From NCBI RefSeq assembly GCF_004916905.1, contig NZ_SDLV01000058.1:1-64000 (forward strand): a DNA stretch of 64,000 bases, in the 5' to 3' direction. The stretch comes from Chryseobacterium candidae. Its GTDB lineage: Bacteria > Bacteroidota > Bacteroidia > Flavobacteriales > Weeksellaceae. The notes under the pieces were generated by a model. That model had not been told where the DNA came from. It did not search any database and saw only the letters and a program-made list of their open reading frames with translations. Shown in pieces: positions 1 to 9,100 of the stretch (position 1 is the first letter of the stretch; every line of letters begins with the position of its first letter). The position numbers were made by a program, and so were the translations under genes.

Positions 1-2
1 CC

Positions 3-1031
3 AAACTTACTATCAGTACCCCTGATAATAGCTTCGGTTTGAATCATACCAACGGCACAGTTAATCTGAAAACCTATATTGGTGGAGGGACAGGTTATAT
101 AGGAACCACTACTCCGAACAATCTAAACCTTACGACTGATAATATAGCAAGAGTAACTGTTACCTCTGGAGGAAAAGTAGGTATGAATATGTCCTCTCCC
201 GGAACTACACTTGATGTGAATGGAGCTATTACCAACCGTGAAACTGCTTTAGCTGTTAGTGGTAATGCGGTTACCGTTCCTGCCAACGTGAGCCAGGTAC
301 AGATTACCGGAGCTGCTACAGCCAATGTGGCAATTTTTGCACCTGCTGCTCCCAACCCAGGGCAAAGACTAATTGTCTATAACAATACCACAGGCGGATT
401 CGGGGCAACACTGGACGGGGTTACCGTTCCTAATGGAAAAGTATTGGAGTTTGTATTCAGTAACTCTTACTGGAGATCTACAGATGGAGGAACTGCGGGA
501 GCAGTCCCACAAAATATTGGCGATGTTAAGCCCAGTTTTTCAAATGCTGATCATAACGGATGGGTAAAACTAGATGGAAGACCAGTAGGTAATCTGACCG
601 CAACCCAAAGAGCTGCAGCAAATTCTTTAGGCTTTGCATCATATATTCCTAATGCTACCAACTCTTACTTAGTGCAGGATAATGCCAGACTGGGAAGTGT
701 AAACAGCAGCAACAACCGTAAAATTTCAAGAAATCAATTGCCTGATTTCCAGTTGTCAGGATCAACGAGTTCAACGGCTCCGAGTATAAGATATGATATT
801 ATCTATAATAATGGTAAGCCATCAGACAACGTAGAATCACGTACATTTTTAGCAGGGAAAATAGGTACTGGCTGGAGACAGCAGGACAATCGTAATACTA
901 ATGTACTGGCTCAAGATGCGCACAACCATACATTTACTACTAATAGTGTAAACGGTGGTGTAGCACAGCAGTCCATCAATATACAGCCGCAAAGCTTAAG
1001 TGTAAATATGTTTGTTTATTTAGGAAAATAA
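3..1031 (+). CDS. Surface protein with tail-collar-like C-terminus, 5' truncated
   Basis: The reading frame is already open at the first bases of the window, so the N-terminus and any signal peptide lie outside; the TTG at 39 is not a real start. The visible 343 residues are rich in Thr, Asn, Gly and Ser. They contain a GKVGMNMSSPGTTLDV segment, the type seen before the shaft or neck of tail-fibre and adhesin proteins. Around two thirds along, GDVKPSFSNADHNGWVKLDG resembles the phage tail-collar start (GDI...GWLLCDG). The protein ends in VNMFVYLGK. A related sequence style recurs at 61893-62549. Function is inferred: an exported, probably surface-exposed fibre-like protein. No phage structural genes are nearby, so a prophage origin is unlikely. 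Confidence 0.6.
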   Translation, partial: KLTISTPDNSFGLNHTNGTVNLKTYIGGGTGYIGTTTPNNLNLTTDNIARVTVTSGGKVGMNMSSPGTTLDVNGAITNRETALAVSGNAVTVPANVSQVQITGAATANVAIFAPAAPNPGQRLIVYNNTTGGFGATLDGVTVPNGKVLEFVFSNSYWRSTDGGTAGAVPQNIGDVKPSFSNADHNGWVKLDGRPVGNLTATQRAAANSLGFASYIPNATNSYLVQDNARLGSVNSSNNRKISRNQLPDFQLSGSTSSTAPSIRYDIIYNNGKPSDNVESRTFLAGKIGTGWRQQDNRNTNVLAQDAHNHTFTTNSVNGGVAQQSINIQPQSLSVNMFVYLGK

Positions 1032-1163
1032 GTAGCAAATCTTATCAATAAAACATAAACAATTTCAGATTTTTAATTTGGGAAAATAGAAAAAAATAAG
1101 GATTTCTTAATGTTGAAAATCTGTAATATAGATTTTTAATGTGATCATTTTCAGGATGTTTAA

Positions 1164-1198
1164 AATAAGCTATACTTTTGAGTATAGCTTATTTATTC
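1164..1198 (+). terminator. Hairpin terminator after surface protein gene
   Basis: A 13 bp perfect inverted repeat (AATAAGCTATACT / AGTATAGCTTATT) with a TTTG loop is followed by a short T-rich stretch. It lies about 130 bp past the upstream stop codon, so the upstream mRNA would have a long 3' tail. Confidence 0.6.
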
Positions 1199-1324
1199 AT
1201 TACGAATAGGATCTGCAATAAAATACCTTAGCTATTTTTCAGGTAATTGGTATTATGAACGAATAATCTAAAAGATTATAGGGAATATTCATAAGATAAA
1301 AATAAAAAACACTTCAATTAATTT

Positions 1325-2086
1325 ATGTTTGATTACAATACAAGTTCTAGAGAAAATCATCAAAATATGCAACATCCTATATTACGAAAATTAGGTCTTA
1401 TTGGAGGTCTTTCCTGGCATTCAACGCTTGAATATTATGTTTACCTGAACCAAACAATAAACGATCATTTTAGTAATAATACAAATCCTCCTCTTGTATT
1501 AGTAAATCTAAATCAGTATTATATGCATCAATTACAACAATTGGATCATTGGGATGTAATAGCAAAAATGTTGATTGAAGCTTGTGATCAGTTGTATAAA
1601 GCCGGAGCATCTGCCGCAATGTTTTGTGCAAATACACCCCATAAAGTGTATCATGATGTACAAGCAGATAGCATGATTCCCATACTGCATATCGGAGATG
1701 CGATAGGCTTTGGTATTAAAAAGAAAGGACTCCGTAAGGTTGGGCTTATTGGGACAATATTTACCATGGAGGAACCATTTATTGAGAAAATCCTTAAAGA
1801 AAAATATGACATTGATATGATAGTGCCTGATAAAAAAGAAGACAGAAAAAAGCTTCACAGGATTATACAGAAAGAACTGTCACTCGGTATTTTTAAACCT
1901 GAAACAAAAAAATATATCCTGGATCAAATTGCAATCCTGGAAGCAATGGGAGCTGAAGGTATTATATTGGGGTGTACAGAATTCCCTCTTATTGTAGGAC
2001 AGAATGATTTGAAAATACCGGTGTTCAATACTACATTATTGCACGCTCAAATGGGAGCGGATTTTATTCTTGGAATTAATTTTTAA
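1325..2086 (+). CDS. Aspartate/glutamate racemase family protein
   Basis: This is a 253-residue member of the PLP-independent Asp/Glu racemase family, which uses two cysteines as acid/base catalysts. Cys101 lies in FCANTPHK and Cys217 in LGCTEFPL, the two expected catalytic positions, and GLIGGLSWHST at residues 24-34 matches the family start. The start at 1325 leaves about 14 residues ahead of the conserved core, so the in-frame ATG at 1367 (MQHPILRK) is an equally good start. The exact amino-acid substrate (Asp, Glu or broad) cannot be read from sequence. The gene stands alone on the plus strand, with no operon partner. Confidence 0.85.
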   Translation: MFDYNTSSRENHQNMQHPILRKLGLIGGLSWHSTLEYYVYLNQTINDHFSNNTNPPLVLVNLNQYYMHQLQQLDHWDVIAKMLIEACDQLYKAGASAAMFCANTPHKVYHDVQADSMIPILHIGDAIGFGIKKKGLRKVGLIGTIFTMEEPFIEKILKEKYDIDMIVPDKKEDRKKLHRIIQKELSLGIFKPETKKYILDQIAILEAMGAEGIILGCTEFPLIVGQNDLKIPVFNTTLLHAQMGADFILGINF

Positions 2087-2256
2087 ATACTTATTTATAG
2101 AGTATTAATTGTTTCGTTTTGCATGGTTCATAGAAAAATTACATATCCGGGAGTGAGAAAATATGTGTCCTGATTCTTCTTTACTGCTAATAAAGATTTA
2201 AATAGTAATATTTTATGAAAATTGAGGCATGAATTATGAGAAGTGTATTTAATTTG

Positions 2257-2264
2257 TATATTTG
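2257..2264 (+). promoter_or_regulatory. Possible -7 box (TAnnTTTG) for the membrane protein at 2336
   Basis: TATATTTG matches the Bacteroidota -7 consensus exactly and lies 72 bp before the ATG. No convincing -33 TTG is present at the right spacing, so support is modest. Confidence 0.35.
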
Positions 2265-2335
2265 ATTTTATTTAGAATAAATAAATATAATTAATACGAT
2301 TTTATCCATTTAATCCACAATTCTTACTAAATACT

Positions 2336-3445
2336 ATGAAAGAACAAAGCAAAAGAATCCTTACTCTTGATGTAATAAAAGGTATAAGTGTTATCGGAAT
2401 GATCATTATACATACCTTGTTGGTATATGCGAATGTAAAATCACAATATGAAACAGCTATCGGCAGTTTTATTGTTTTTCTCGGAAGGGGAACTTCTATT
2501 TTTCTGATCTGTATGGGAATCACCTTCATGACTTCCAGCCATCAAAGCCTTATAAGTGCTTTAAAACGGGGCATTTTACTGGTATTTGCGGGTCTGTTTA
2601 TGAACTTTATGAAGTTTATGATCCCTGTGATTTTTAATTTTGCTCCCGATAATTTTATTCAAAAATACGGATGGCATACGCCTATAGAGCAGCAGTACGT
2701 ATATCTGGTACAGTTGGGAGATATTTTACAGCTTGCGGGGATGTCTTTATTGTTCGTCGGATTTATCAGAGAGTATGTGAAAAATAAGTATATCATGTTG
2801 GCTATAGGTTTATTTGTTGCATTAATATCCAGAGAGGTAAGCGGAATTAATCCGGATTATCCTGTGATCAATTATATCCTGGATTTACTTTTCAATACTG
2901 ATTATCCTGCCTATGTTTATTTCCCTGTTTTTCCATGGATGGCTTTTATCATCATCGGAATGTTCTTCGGGAAATGGTTTCAGGAACTGAACTACGATAC
3001 CAATCAGCTATTTAAAAATATGCTCTATATGGGATTATTGTTCATCGTGGTAGGAGCACCGTTGGTTTTTCTATATGGAGATTATCATTACAATGGCTTT
3101 TATCATATGGGGCCCGGAGGCGTTGTCTATTTTGCAGGCTGGACTTTACTGCTTTTATGCCTGATTAATATTATTACAGTCAATGTTAAAGAAAATAGCT
3201 TTATGCGGATTCTAAAATACTGCAGTAAAAATTTAACTTCAATGTACATGATCCAATGGATACTGATTTCATGGGGAAAAGGTATCTTCGGATACAGACA
3301 GCATGAAATTGGATATGTATCCCTACTTATCTTATTATATATTATTCTCACTTTTTTAATGCAAACTTTGGTGGATCTTATAAGAAAGAAAAAGACCCTA
3401 ATAGACTTCAGTTTAATATCAGGTGATAAAAGAATTTTGAAATAA
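2336..3445 (+). CDS. Multi-pass membrane acyltransferase-like protein (HGSNAT/YeiB-like)
   Basis: This 369-residue integral membrane protein has about ten hydrophobic segments. The N-terminus, RILTLDVIKGISVIGMIIIH, matches the start of the heparan-alpha-glucosaminide N-acetyltransferase catalytic family (PF07786) and related YeiB-like proteins: R-x-x-x-L-D-hydrophobic-x-(R/K)-G followed by a membrane His. These proteins are thought to move acyl groups across the inner membrane, but the substrate here is unknown. It is a single gene followed closely by a decayed AraC regulator on the opposite strand. The family call is from motif recognition only. Confidence 0.6.
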   Translation: MKEQSKRILTLDVIKGISVIGMIIIHTLLVYANVKSQYETAIGSFIVFLGRGTSIFLICMGITFMTSSHQSLISALKRGILLVFAGLFMNFMKFMIPVIFNFAPDNFIQKYGWHTPIEQQYVYLVQLGDILQLAGMSLLFVGFIREYVKNKYIMLAIGLFVALISREVSGINPDYPVINYILDLLFNTDYPAYVYFPVFPWMAFIIIGMFFGKWFQELNYDTNQLFKNMLYMGLLFIVVGAPLVFLYGDYHYNGFYHMGPGGVVYFAGWTLLLLCLINIITVNVKENSFMRILKYCSKNLTSMYMIQWILISWGKGIFGYRQHEIGYVSLLILLYIILTFLMQTLVDLIRKKKTLIDFSLISGDKRILK

Positions 3446-3463
3446 TAATTCAATCTTATCTTT

Positions 3464-4075
3464 TCAAAAATTATAAAACCACGGTGAAAGTTTACTGTGG
3501 TTGAGTTTTGAAATCTCATTCAGTTTGGCCTCAGTAGTGCCGAGAAGATCAGCAAAATGAGAGACCTGATAATTATTTTTAAAATTATTTCTTACGCTTT
3601 CAAGAAACTTTAAAAATAAAGCATCGGGTTTCCAGATCTCATTACCATGGGCAATTTTACTGCGGTTGATTTCTATCAGGAGCAGTTTAACCAGAGAATG
3701 TGTAGAGATCAGATACTGATAAGGCTGTTCCTGGATTTCTTTTTCAATAGTATTCAATGTTTCAGAGAAAAATTCAGGATGTTGTACAGTGATCATTTCA
3801 TTCATCCCAAAATGACAAAAGAGGCCATTGTGGAAGATAAGTTCAATATCACTGTCACTTTTACAGAAAAAATCCAGCGTAAATTCCAGTGCTGTAAGTT
3901 CTCATTCAACAGATTTCAGCTGATGGAACTGTCCTGAAGTAATGGTTACAACCGGACCGGTTTCATTATAAAAATATTTTTGTAATCAGAATTTCTGCAT
4001 TTTCATGTTGACACCAGAATAAAATGTATCTGATGATCCGTCCTGGTTCAGAATATATTGTCTGGTTAGAGTGTT
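3464..4075 (-). pseudogene. Decayed AraC-family transcriptional regulator
   Basis: Read on the minus strand, the three frames piece together one damaged AraC-type protein. The 5' part (about 4075 to 3985) encodes TLTRQYILNQDGSSD, then the frame shifts into CQHENAEILITKIFL, then shifts again into YNETGPVVTITSGQFHQLKS. An in-frame TGA follows at 3902-3904, and the rest reads ELTALEFTLDFF through NYQVSHFADLLGTTEAKL to a stop at 3464. The first helix-turn-helix is present, but the second helix-turn-helix of an AraC DNA-binding domain is missing. Two frameshifts, one nonsense codon and a lost C-terminus show it is inactive. The 113-residue open stretch (3464-3805) is only a fragment. Confidence 0.75.
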
Positions 4076-4206
4076 TTCTTATATCAATTATTGGGGGAAA
4101 TTGGAACTTAGGGCTTACTAAATTACAAAATGTTTAAATAAATTGACTTATCCTTTTAATTAATACTCGGGATTAATGATTAACAAAGGTTTTCTTATTG
4201 AGAACC

Positions 4207-4280
4207 CTTCAACAGGCTCACGGTGACAAGTCGAATACCAACCCGAATTTTTGAGCGTTGTCAGGCTGAGCCTGTCGAAG
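4207..4280. repeat. Inverted pair of CTTCGACAGGCTCAG-type repeats
   Basis: The arm at 4207-4228 begins CTTCAACAGGCTCAC and the arm at 4259-4280 is the reverse complement of CTTCGACAGGCTCAGCCTGA. The two copies face each other across a 30 bp spacer and could form a large imperfect hairpin. Repeats of this kind are common in intergenic DNA of Flavobacteriia. The short minus-strand open frame across it is a by-product. Confidence 0.65.
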
Positions 4281-4376
4281 CTATTATGACTAAAAAGAGA
4301 TAAATTAATAAAATATGAAGTTATATTGATAGGAAAAATATCTAAATTCGTGTAAGTTTTAAACAAAAAAATCAGA

Positions 4377-4889
4377 ATGAAATACTCAAAAATTATTATC
4401 GTTGTAACCCTGTTATTGTTTCAGTTGGGCGCAGCACAGGAAAAAGCAGATGTTGTATTAAATAAGGCTTTTAAAGAAGCTAAAGCTGGAAATAAAAATG
4501 TTTTGCTTGTTTTCCATGCTTCCTGGTGCAAATGGTGTAAGACAATGGAAAAGAATATGGATCTTCCGGAAACCAAGCCCGTTTTTAATAAAAGATTTGT
4601 CACAGCCTATGTAGATGTTCAGGAAAGAGGAGATAAGAAAAGCCTTGAAAATCCTGGTGGACAAGAGCTGATGAATAAATATAAAGGCGGAAATGCAGGA
4701 CTTCCTTTCTGGGTAATTCTAAACCCAAAGGGAGAAGTGTTGGCAGACTCTTTTGATGATAAAGGAGAAAATCTGGGATCACCAGCCACACCGGAAGAAG
4801 TAAATACTTTTATTGCCAAACTGGGGAAAGCCTCAAAACTGAGTACTGAAGAATCACTGGCCATAGAGAAAGTATTTGTGAAAAAATAA
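4377..4889 (+). CDS. Periplasmic thioredoxin-like protein
   Basis: This 170-residue protein has a cleavable signal peptide (residues 1-20, ending LGAA-QE). A thioredoxin-fold domain follows, with the redox motif CKWC at residues 51-54 and a conserved Pro110 in GLPFW, the cis-proline position. The W-C-x-W-C pattern and the DVQERGDKK insert fit the thioredoxin_7/DUF255-like class. It most likely handles disulfide exchange or protein folding in the periplasm. It stands alone between repeat-rich spacers, so no substrate is suggested by context. Confidence 0.8.
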   Translation: MKYSKIIIVVTLLLFQLGAAQEKADVVLNKAFKEAKAGNKNVLLVFHASWCKWCKTMEKNMDLPETKPVFNKRFVTAYVDVQERGDKKSLENPGGQELMNKYKGGNAGLPFWVILNPKGEVLADSFDDKGENLGSPATPEEVNTFIAKLGKASKLSTEESLAIEKVFVKK

Positions 4890-4917
4890 TAACTAACTAA
4901 AATCCCTGGGAAATTTC

Positions 4918-4948
4918 TGGACTGCCCTCAAAAAGTTAGACACTTTTT
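4918..4948. mobile_element. Solo insertion-sequence end, IS3-like
   Basis: TGGACTGCCCTCAAAAAGTT followed by AGACACTTTTT has the look of an IS3-family terminal inverted repeat (TG-x2-CTG-x-CCC-x-AAAAAGTT-AGACA). No transposase reading frame and no opposing end lie nearby, so only a remnant is present. Confidence 0.4.
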
Positions 4949-4967
4949 ATTTTGGCATCTATTTCCA

Positions 4968-5003
4968 GCAATGACATTGCGAGGAGCGAAGCGACGAAGA
5001 AAT
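4968..5003. repeat. Interspersed GCGAGGAGCGAAGCGACGAAG repeat
   Basis: The 36 bp containing CATTGCGAGGAGCGAAGCGA is a well-known type of dispersed intergenic repeat in Flavobacteriia. A degenerate reverse copy is visible at about 37571-37604. Confidence 0.55.
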
Positions 5004-5024
5004 CTATACAGTCTCTTCTTTTAT

Positions 5025-5080
5025 TAAGTTTTGGCTATTTGTCATTTTTAAAGATGGATAAAGCCCACCCCTATTGAATT
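5025..5080. repeat. Degenerate copy of the TTTTGGCTAAAGCC...GGGCTAAAGCCC repeat
   Basis: This stretch reads TTTTGGCTATTT, a spacer, then GGATAAAGCCCACCCCTATTG. It has the same two-hairpin order as the copies at 26686, 27728, 30751 and 33228, but both hairpins are eroded. Confidence 0.5.
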
Positions 5081-5188
5081 TTAACACCATATCTTTTATC
5101 TTTTATCTTTTATCTTTATAAAATTTTTCTGAATTTTTAAAGTAAATCTCCATCCCTATCCGTCATTCCTATATCAATAGCAAAGCAA

Positions 5189-5842
5189 ATGAACCCAATC
5201 AAAATAATTCTTACAGGCGCTACAGGAATGGTAGGTGAAGGTATTTTAATGGAATGTCTTGAAAATCCAGAAGTTTCTGAAATCCTGAGCATAAGCAGAA
5301 AGCCCTCTGGAAAAACACATCCCAAGTTAAAAGAATACCTTATCCCTGACTTTCTTTCAATCGCCCTTCATGATGAAAAACTGAAAGGGTATGATGCCTG
5401 TTTTTTCTGTGCAGGAATCAGCAGTATAGGTATAAATGAAGAAGACTACACCAAAATTACTTACGATACAACCCTTCATTTTGCAAAAGCTGTTTTGAAC
5501 CAAAATCCTGAAATGGTGTTCAACTATGTTTCCGGGGCAAGCACAGACAGTACAGAGAGCGGAAAACTGATGTGGGCACGCGTAAAAGGCAGAACGGAGA
5601 ATGATTTGAAAAGAATGAATTTCAGAGGCACATATAATTTCCGTCCCGGATTTATGAAACCTGTTGAGGGTCAAACCAATGTAAAATGGTTTTTTAAACC
5701 TTTTATTTGGATTTTCCCTGTATTTTTTCAGTCAAAATCATTAACTTTACAGGAGGTGGGTAGAGCAATGATCTATGTGACACAAAAAGGATACCCTACA
5801 TCTACTTTAGAAATTAGAGATATAAAAAATTTAGCACTATGA
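5189..5842 (+). CDS. NAD(P)-binding Rossmann-fold protein (epimerase-like)
   Basis: This 217-residue protein starts with a dinucleotide-binding loop, GATGMVGEG (residues 10-18), typical of the atypical/extended short-chain dehydrogenase superfamily. The strand-end segments CFFCAGISS and NYVSGAS match the expected core. The classic YxxxK catalytic pair is not evident; WARVKGRTENDL occupies that region, as in atypical SDRs of the NmrA/HTATIP2 type. The start ATG follows a weak leader. The stop codon overlaps the start of a 49-residue membrane peptide by ATGA, implying coupled translation. The substrate is unknown. Confidence 0.75.
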   Translation: MNPIKIILTGATGMVGEGILMECLENPEVSEILSISRKPSGKTHPKLKEYLIPDFLSIALHDEKLKGYDACFFCAGISSIGINEEDYTKITYDTTLHFAKAVLNQNPEMVFNYVSGASTDSTESGKLMWARVKGRTENDLKRMNFRGTYNFRPGFMKPVEGQTNVKWFFKPFIWIFPVFFQSKSLTLQEVGRAMIYVTQKGYPTSTLEIRDIKNLAL

Positions 5843-5988
5843 GAGGCATGTTAAAAAGAATTGTTCTGGTTATTTTTGTACTGTTGCTTGTGACTGCTGT
5901 TTCAGGATATTTTTATATGCAGAAACATCCTTTGGAAGGAAATAAATCAGGAAGGATTTTAAACTTTTCCGGAAAATCAGGAAAATAA
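5839..5988 (+). CDS. 49-residue single-pass membrane peptide, translationally coupled
   Basis: This ORF starts ATG at 5839, overlapping the TGA of the upstream Rossmann gene (ATGA). It encodes an N-terminal positive stretch (MRGMLKR), one hydrophobic segment at residues 8-26, and a short basic polar tail ending SGKSGK. I do not recognise it with certainty. The segment YMQKHP...GNKSG is reminiscent of the membrane-anchor leader of some Bacteroidota metallo-hydrolases, so it could be a truncated remnant. The coupling and the clean membrane topology favour a real small protein. Confidence 0.5.
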   Translation: MRGMLKRIVLVIFVLLLVTAVSGYFYMQKHPLEGNKSGRILNFSGKSGK

Positions 5989-6128
5989 TCTCATTCTGAA
6001 ATTTCTCATTCGAATATCATCTTATCTTTATCGGAAATAAACCTATTTTTTAAACATTTCTTAAAATTCCATTAAAATAATTGCGAAACATAAAGTTCAT
6101 TTTTGTATTCATCTAATTGAAACAAAAA

Positions 6129-9100
6129 ATGATCAACAACTACCTATTAAAAGGGTCTGTAATTGCCACATTCTTCTTTCAGAGCAGTCTTTTCGGGCAG
6201 ACACTGATTCATTACTGGAATTTTAACAATAATACTTCTGCGGCTACTGTTACCACACCCACTTCTACTATGGTGAATGGTTCTCTTGCAGCTTTGGCAG
6301 GAGGTACAAGTATAATTGATTTTGCCGGCGGTACCGGACAGAATTTCAGCCTGCAAAATTTAAATGCCAGAAATGGTGATGGTTCAGGTACCCACTTAAG
6401 ATTTAATAATCCGATTGGGGGAGCTTTGCAATTTAATCTTCCTACAACAGGTTACAATAATGTCATTATTAAGTTCACGACCAGAAGATCCGGCCAGGGA
6501 GCGGGTACACAGGCCTGGTCTTACTCCACAGACGGAAATACTTTTATACCATTCCAGACTGTGAGTCCTCAGGATGCCGATCCACAGCTTGTAACTCTTG
6601 ATTTTTCTGCTATACAGTTAGCGAATAACAATCCTAATTTTAAATTAAAAGTAGAATTTTCTGCAACCGGAGGCGGAACAGGAGGAAATAACCGTTTTGA
6701 CAACTTTACAGTAGATGCTACTCCTGCAGGTAGTCTTGACACTACTCCACCAACGGTTACTTATCTTCCTGCTAATAGTAATAATAATGCTTCAACTACT
6801 GTAAACCCTACGTTATCTTTTAATGAAAATATAAGATTAACAGATAATTCCGCAATCAATAATTCTAATGCACAGAATCTTATAGATTTCCGTCTGGGAA
6901 ATTCTTCAGGTACACAAGTTCCTTTCACCACGACTTTTACTAACAATACCATTACGGTAATTCCTGCTTCCGGACTTGTGCCAGGGCAAACCTACTATTT
7001 AGCTCTTAAACCCAATATGGTAGAAGATTTTAATGATAATGGAATTACGGCTGTTACTTCCAGTACTTTTACCACTGCCGGAACTACAATTTCTTTGGAA
7101 AAGAATTTCGTCAAAGTCAATGAAAATGCCGGAAATCTTACATTAAAAATTAATATTAACAATCCTTCGACCTCTTCGGTAAACCTTGTTGTAAAACCAA
7201 CACCTTTCAGTACAGCAGACAGCAATGATTTTACACTGGCCAATCAGACTATTAACATCACTCCGTCTACAACGAGTTATACCGTTAATATCCCTATTAT
7301 TGATGACACAGTGTCAGAACAGCAGGCCGAATATTTTGTTGTGAGTCTTGAAAATCCTGTTGGAGCAACTATTTCAGGAGACAATTCTGCAACCGTTTAT
7401 ATTGTAGACAATGATAAACCGGCTCCGGTTCCTTCCCATCAGATTCAGCTGAATTATCTCCTAAGTTTTGATCCTTCAGGAAATAATAACAGTTCTACGG
7501 AAATTGTAGTTCATGATCCGTCAACACAACGCTTATTTACGATCAGCTCCATTACGGATGTTTTTGATATTATTGATTTCAGTAATCCTTCAATACCCTC
7601 AGTCATAAAAACAGTGAATATGGCTCCTTATGGAGGTATTACAAGCATCGCCGTGAAAAACGGAATCATTGCAGCCGCATCTCCTAACACTGATCCTCAG
7701 CAAAATGGATCTGTAGTCTTTTTTGACATCAACGGTAACTTCCTAAAGCAGGTAACTGTAGGAGCTTTACCGGACATGGTAACATTTTCCCCTGACGGGA
7801 CCAAAGTTGTTACGGCAAACGAAGGTGAGCCTAATGATGCTTATACGATAGATCCTGAAGGTAGCATCAGTATCATTGACATTTCCGGAGGTGTCGGAAA
7901 CCTTACCCAAAGTAATGTAACGACTCTTAACTTCAATAGTTTTGATTCTCAGATAGCAGCATTAACAGCTACCGGTTTAAGAAAAGTAAGAACGAATAAT
8001 ACCCTTTCTCAGGATCTGGAGCCTGAATATGTAACCATCAGTGCCGACAGTCAGAAAGCATGGGTTACGCTTCAGGAAAACAATGCGATTGCTGAGATTA
8101 ATCTGGCTACCAAAACGATCACAGGCATCTGGGGATTGGGCAAAAAAGACATGAGCATTCCGGGTAACGGATTGGATGCTTCAGACAATAATGGTGAGGT
8201 GTTAATTTCCAACTGGCCGGTAAAAGCCTATTATGTACCGGATGCAGTACAAAATTATAAGGTAGGAAACACCAACTATATTGTAACCGCTAATGAAGGT
8301 GATGAAAAAGATCTTTCAGGATTCAGCGAAAGAACGACTGTGGGAGCTAATAATTATACTTTAGACCCTGTATCTTTCCCTAATTCAAGCATCTTAAAAG
8401 CATCTTATAATCTTGGAAGATTCAGGGTTTCCTCTGCGACAGGAAATACAGACGGAGATACAGAATTTGAAGAAATTGCAGCATTAGGAGCTCGTTCATT
8501 CTCCATTTTCAATGCAGATACCAAGCAGATTGTTTACGATAGTGGTGATCAGTTTGAACGGTATATTGCAGCTTATCAGTCCTTAATTTTCAATGCGGAT
8601 AATGAATCCAATGCTGTCAAAAACCGAAGCCGTGCTAAAGGTCCTGAACCGGAAGGAGTGGCATTAGGAAATATCAACGGGCAGACTTATGCTTTTATTA
8701 CATTAGAAAGAACAGGAGGTGTTATGGTTTATAATATTACAGATCCTAATAATCCTACTTTTACAGATTATAAGCATTCGCGTTCTACCTCCGCATACGG
8801 AGGAGATAATGGTCCAGAAGGAATCATTTACATCGCTCCTGAAAATACGACTACCCATAAAGGCTATGTGATTATTGCCAATGAAATCAGCGGAACTTTA
8901 TCCATGTATGAAGTAGCCACGCCTGCAACACTTGGATCTGGTGAAATAAAAGCTGAACAGGCGACCTTCAATATATTTCCAAACCCTGTCAACAAAGGAA
9001 ATACGCTTTATTTCAACAGAAAACAGAATTATGAATTGTACGATATGTCCGGAAAATTAATCAGAAAGGAAAAGAATGCTTTAACCATAAGCACTTCCAA

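Noticed and set aside
95-355. Minus-strand ORF of 86 residues opposite the surface protein
   Set aside because: The plus-strand gene explains the region; the minus frame is a shadow of its codon composition.
3-1031. Prophage remnant, because of the tail-collar-like segment
   Set aside because: No other phage structural, lysis or integrase gene is present, and the same protein style recurs at the other end of the window in a two-gene chromosomal operon.
4160-4366. Minus-strand 68-residue open frame
   Set aside because: It is the translation of the inverted CTTCGACAGG repeat pair and has no coding bias.
6117-6128. TTG start giving a longer choice-of-anchor protein
   Set aside because: The ATG at 6129 gives a proper signal peptide start and a better initiation codon; the TTG would only add four residues.
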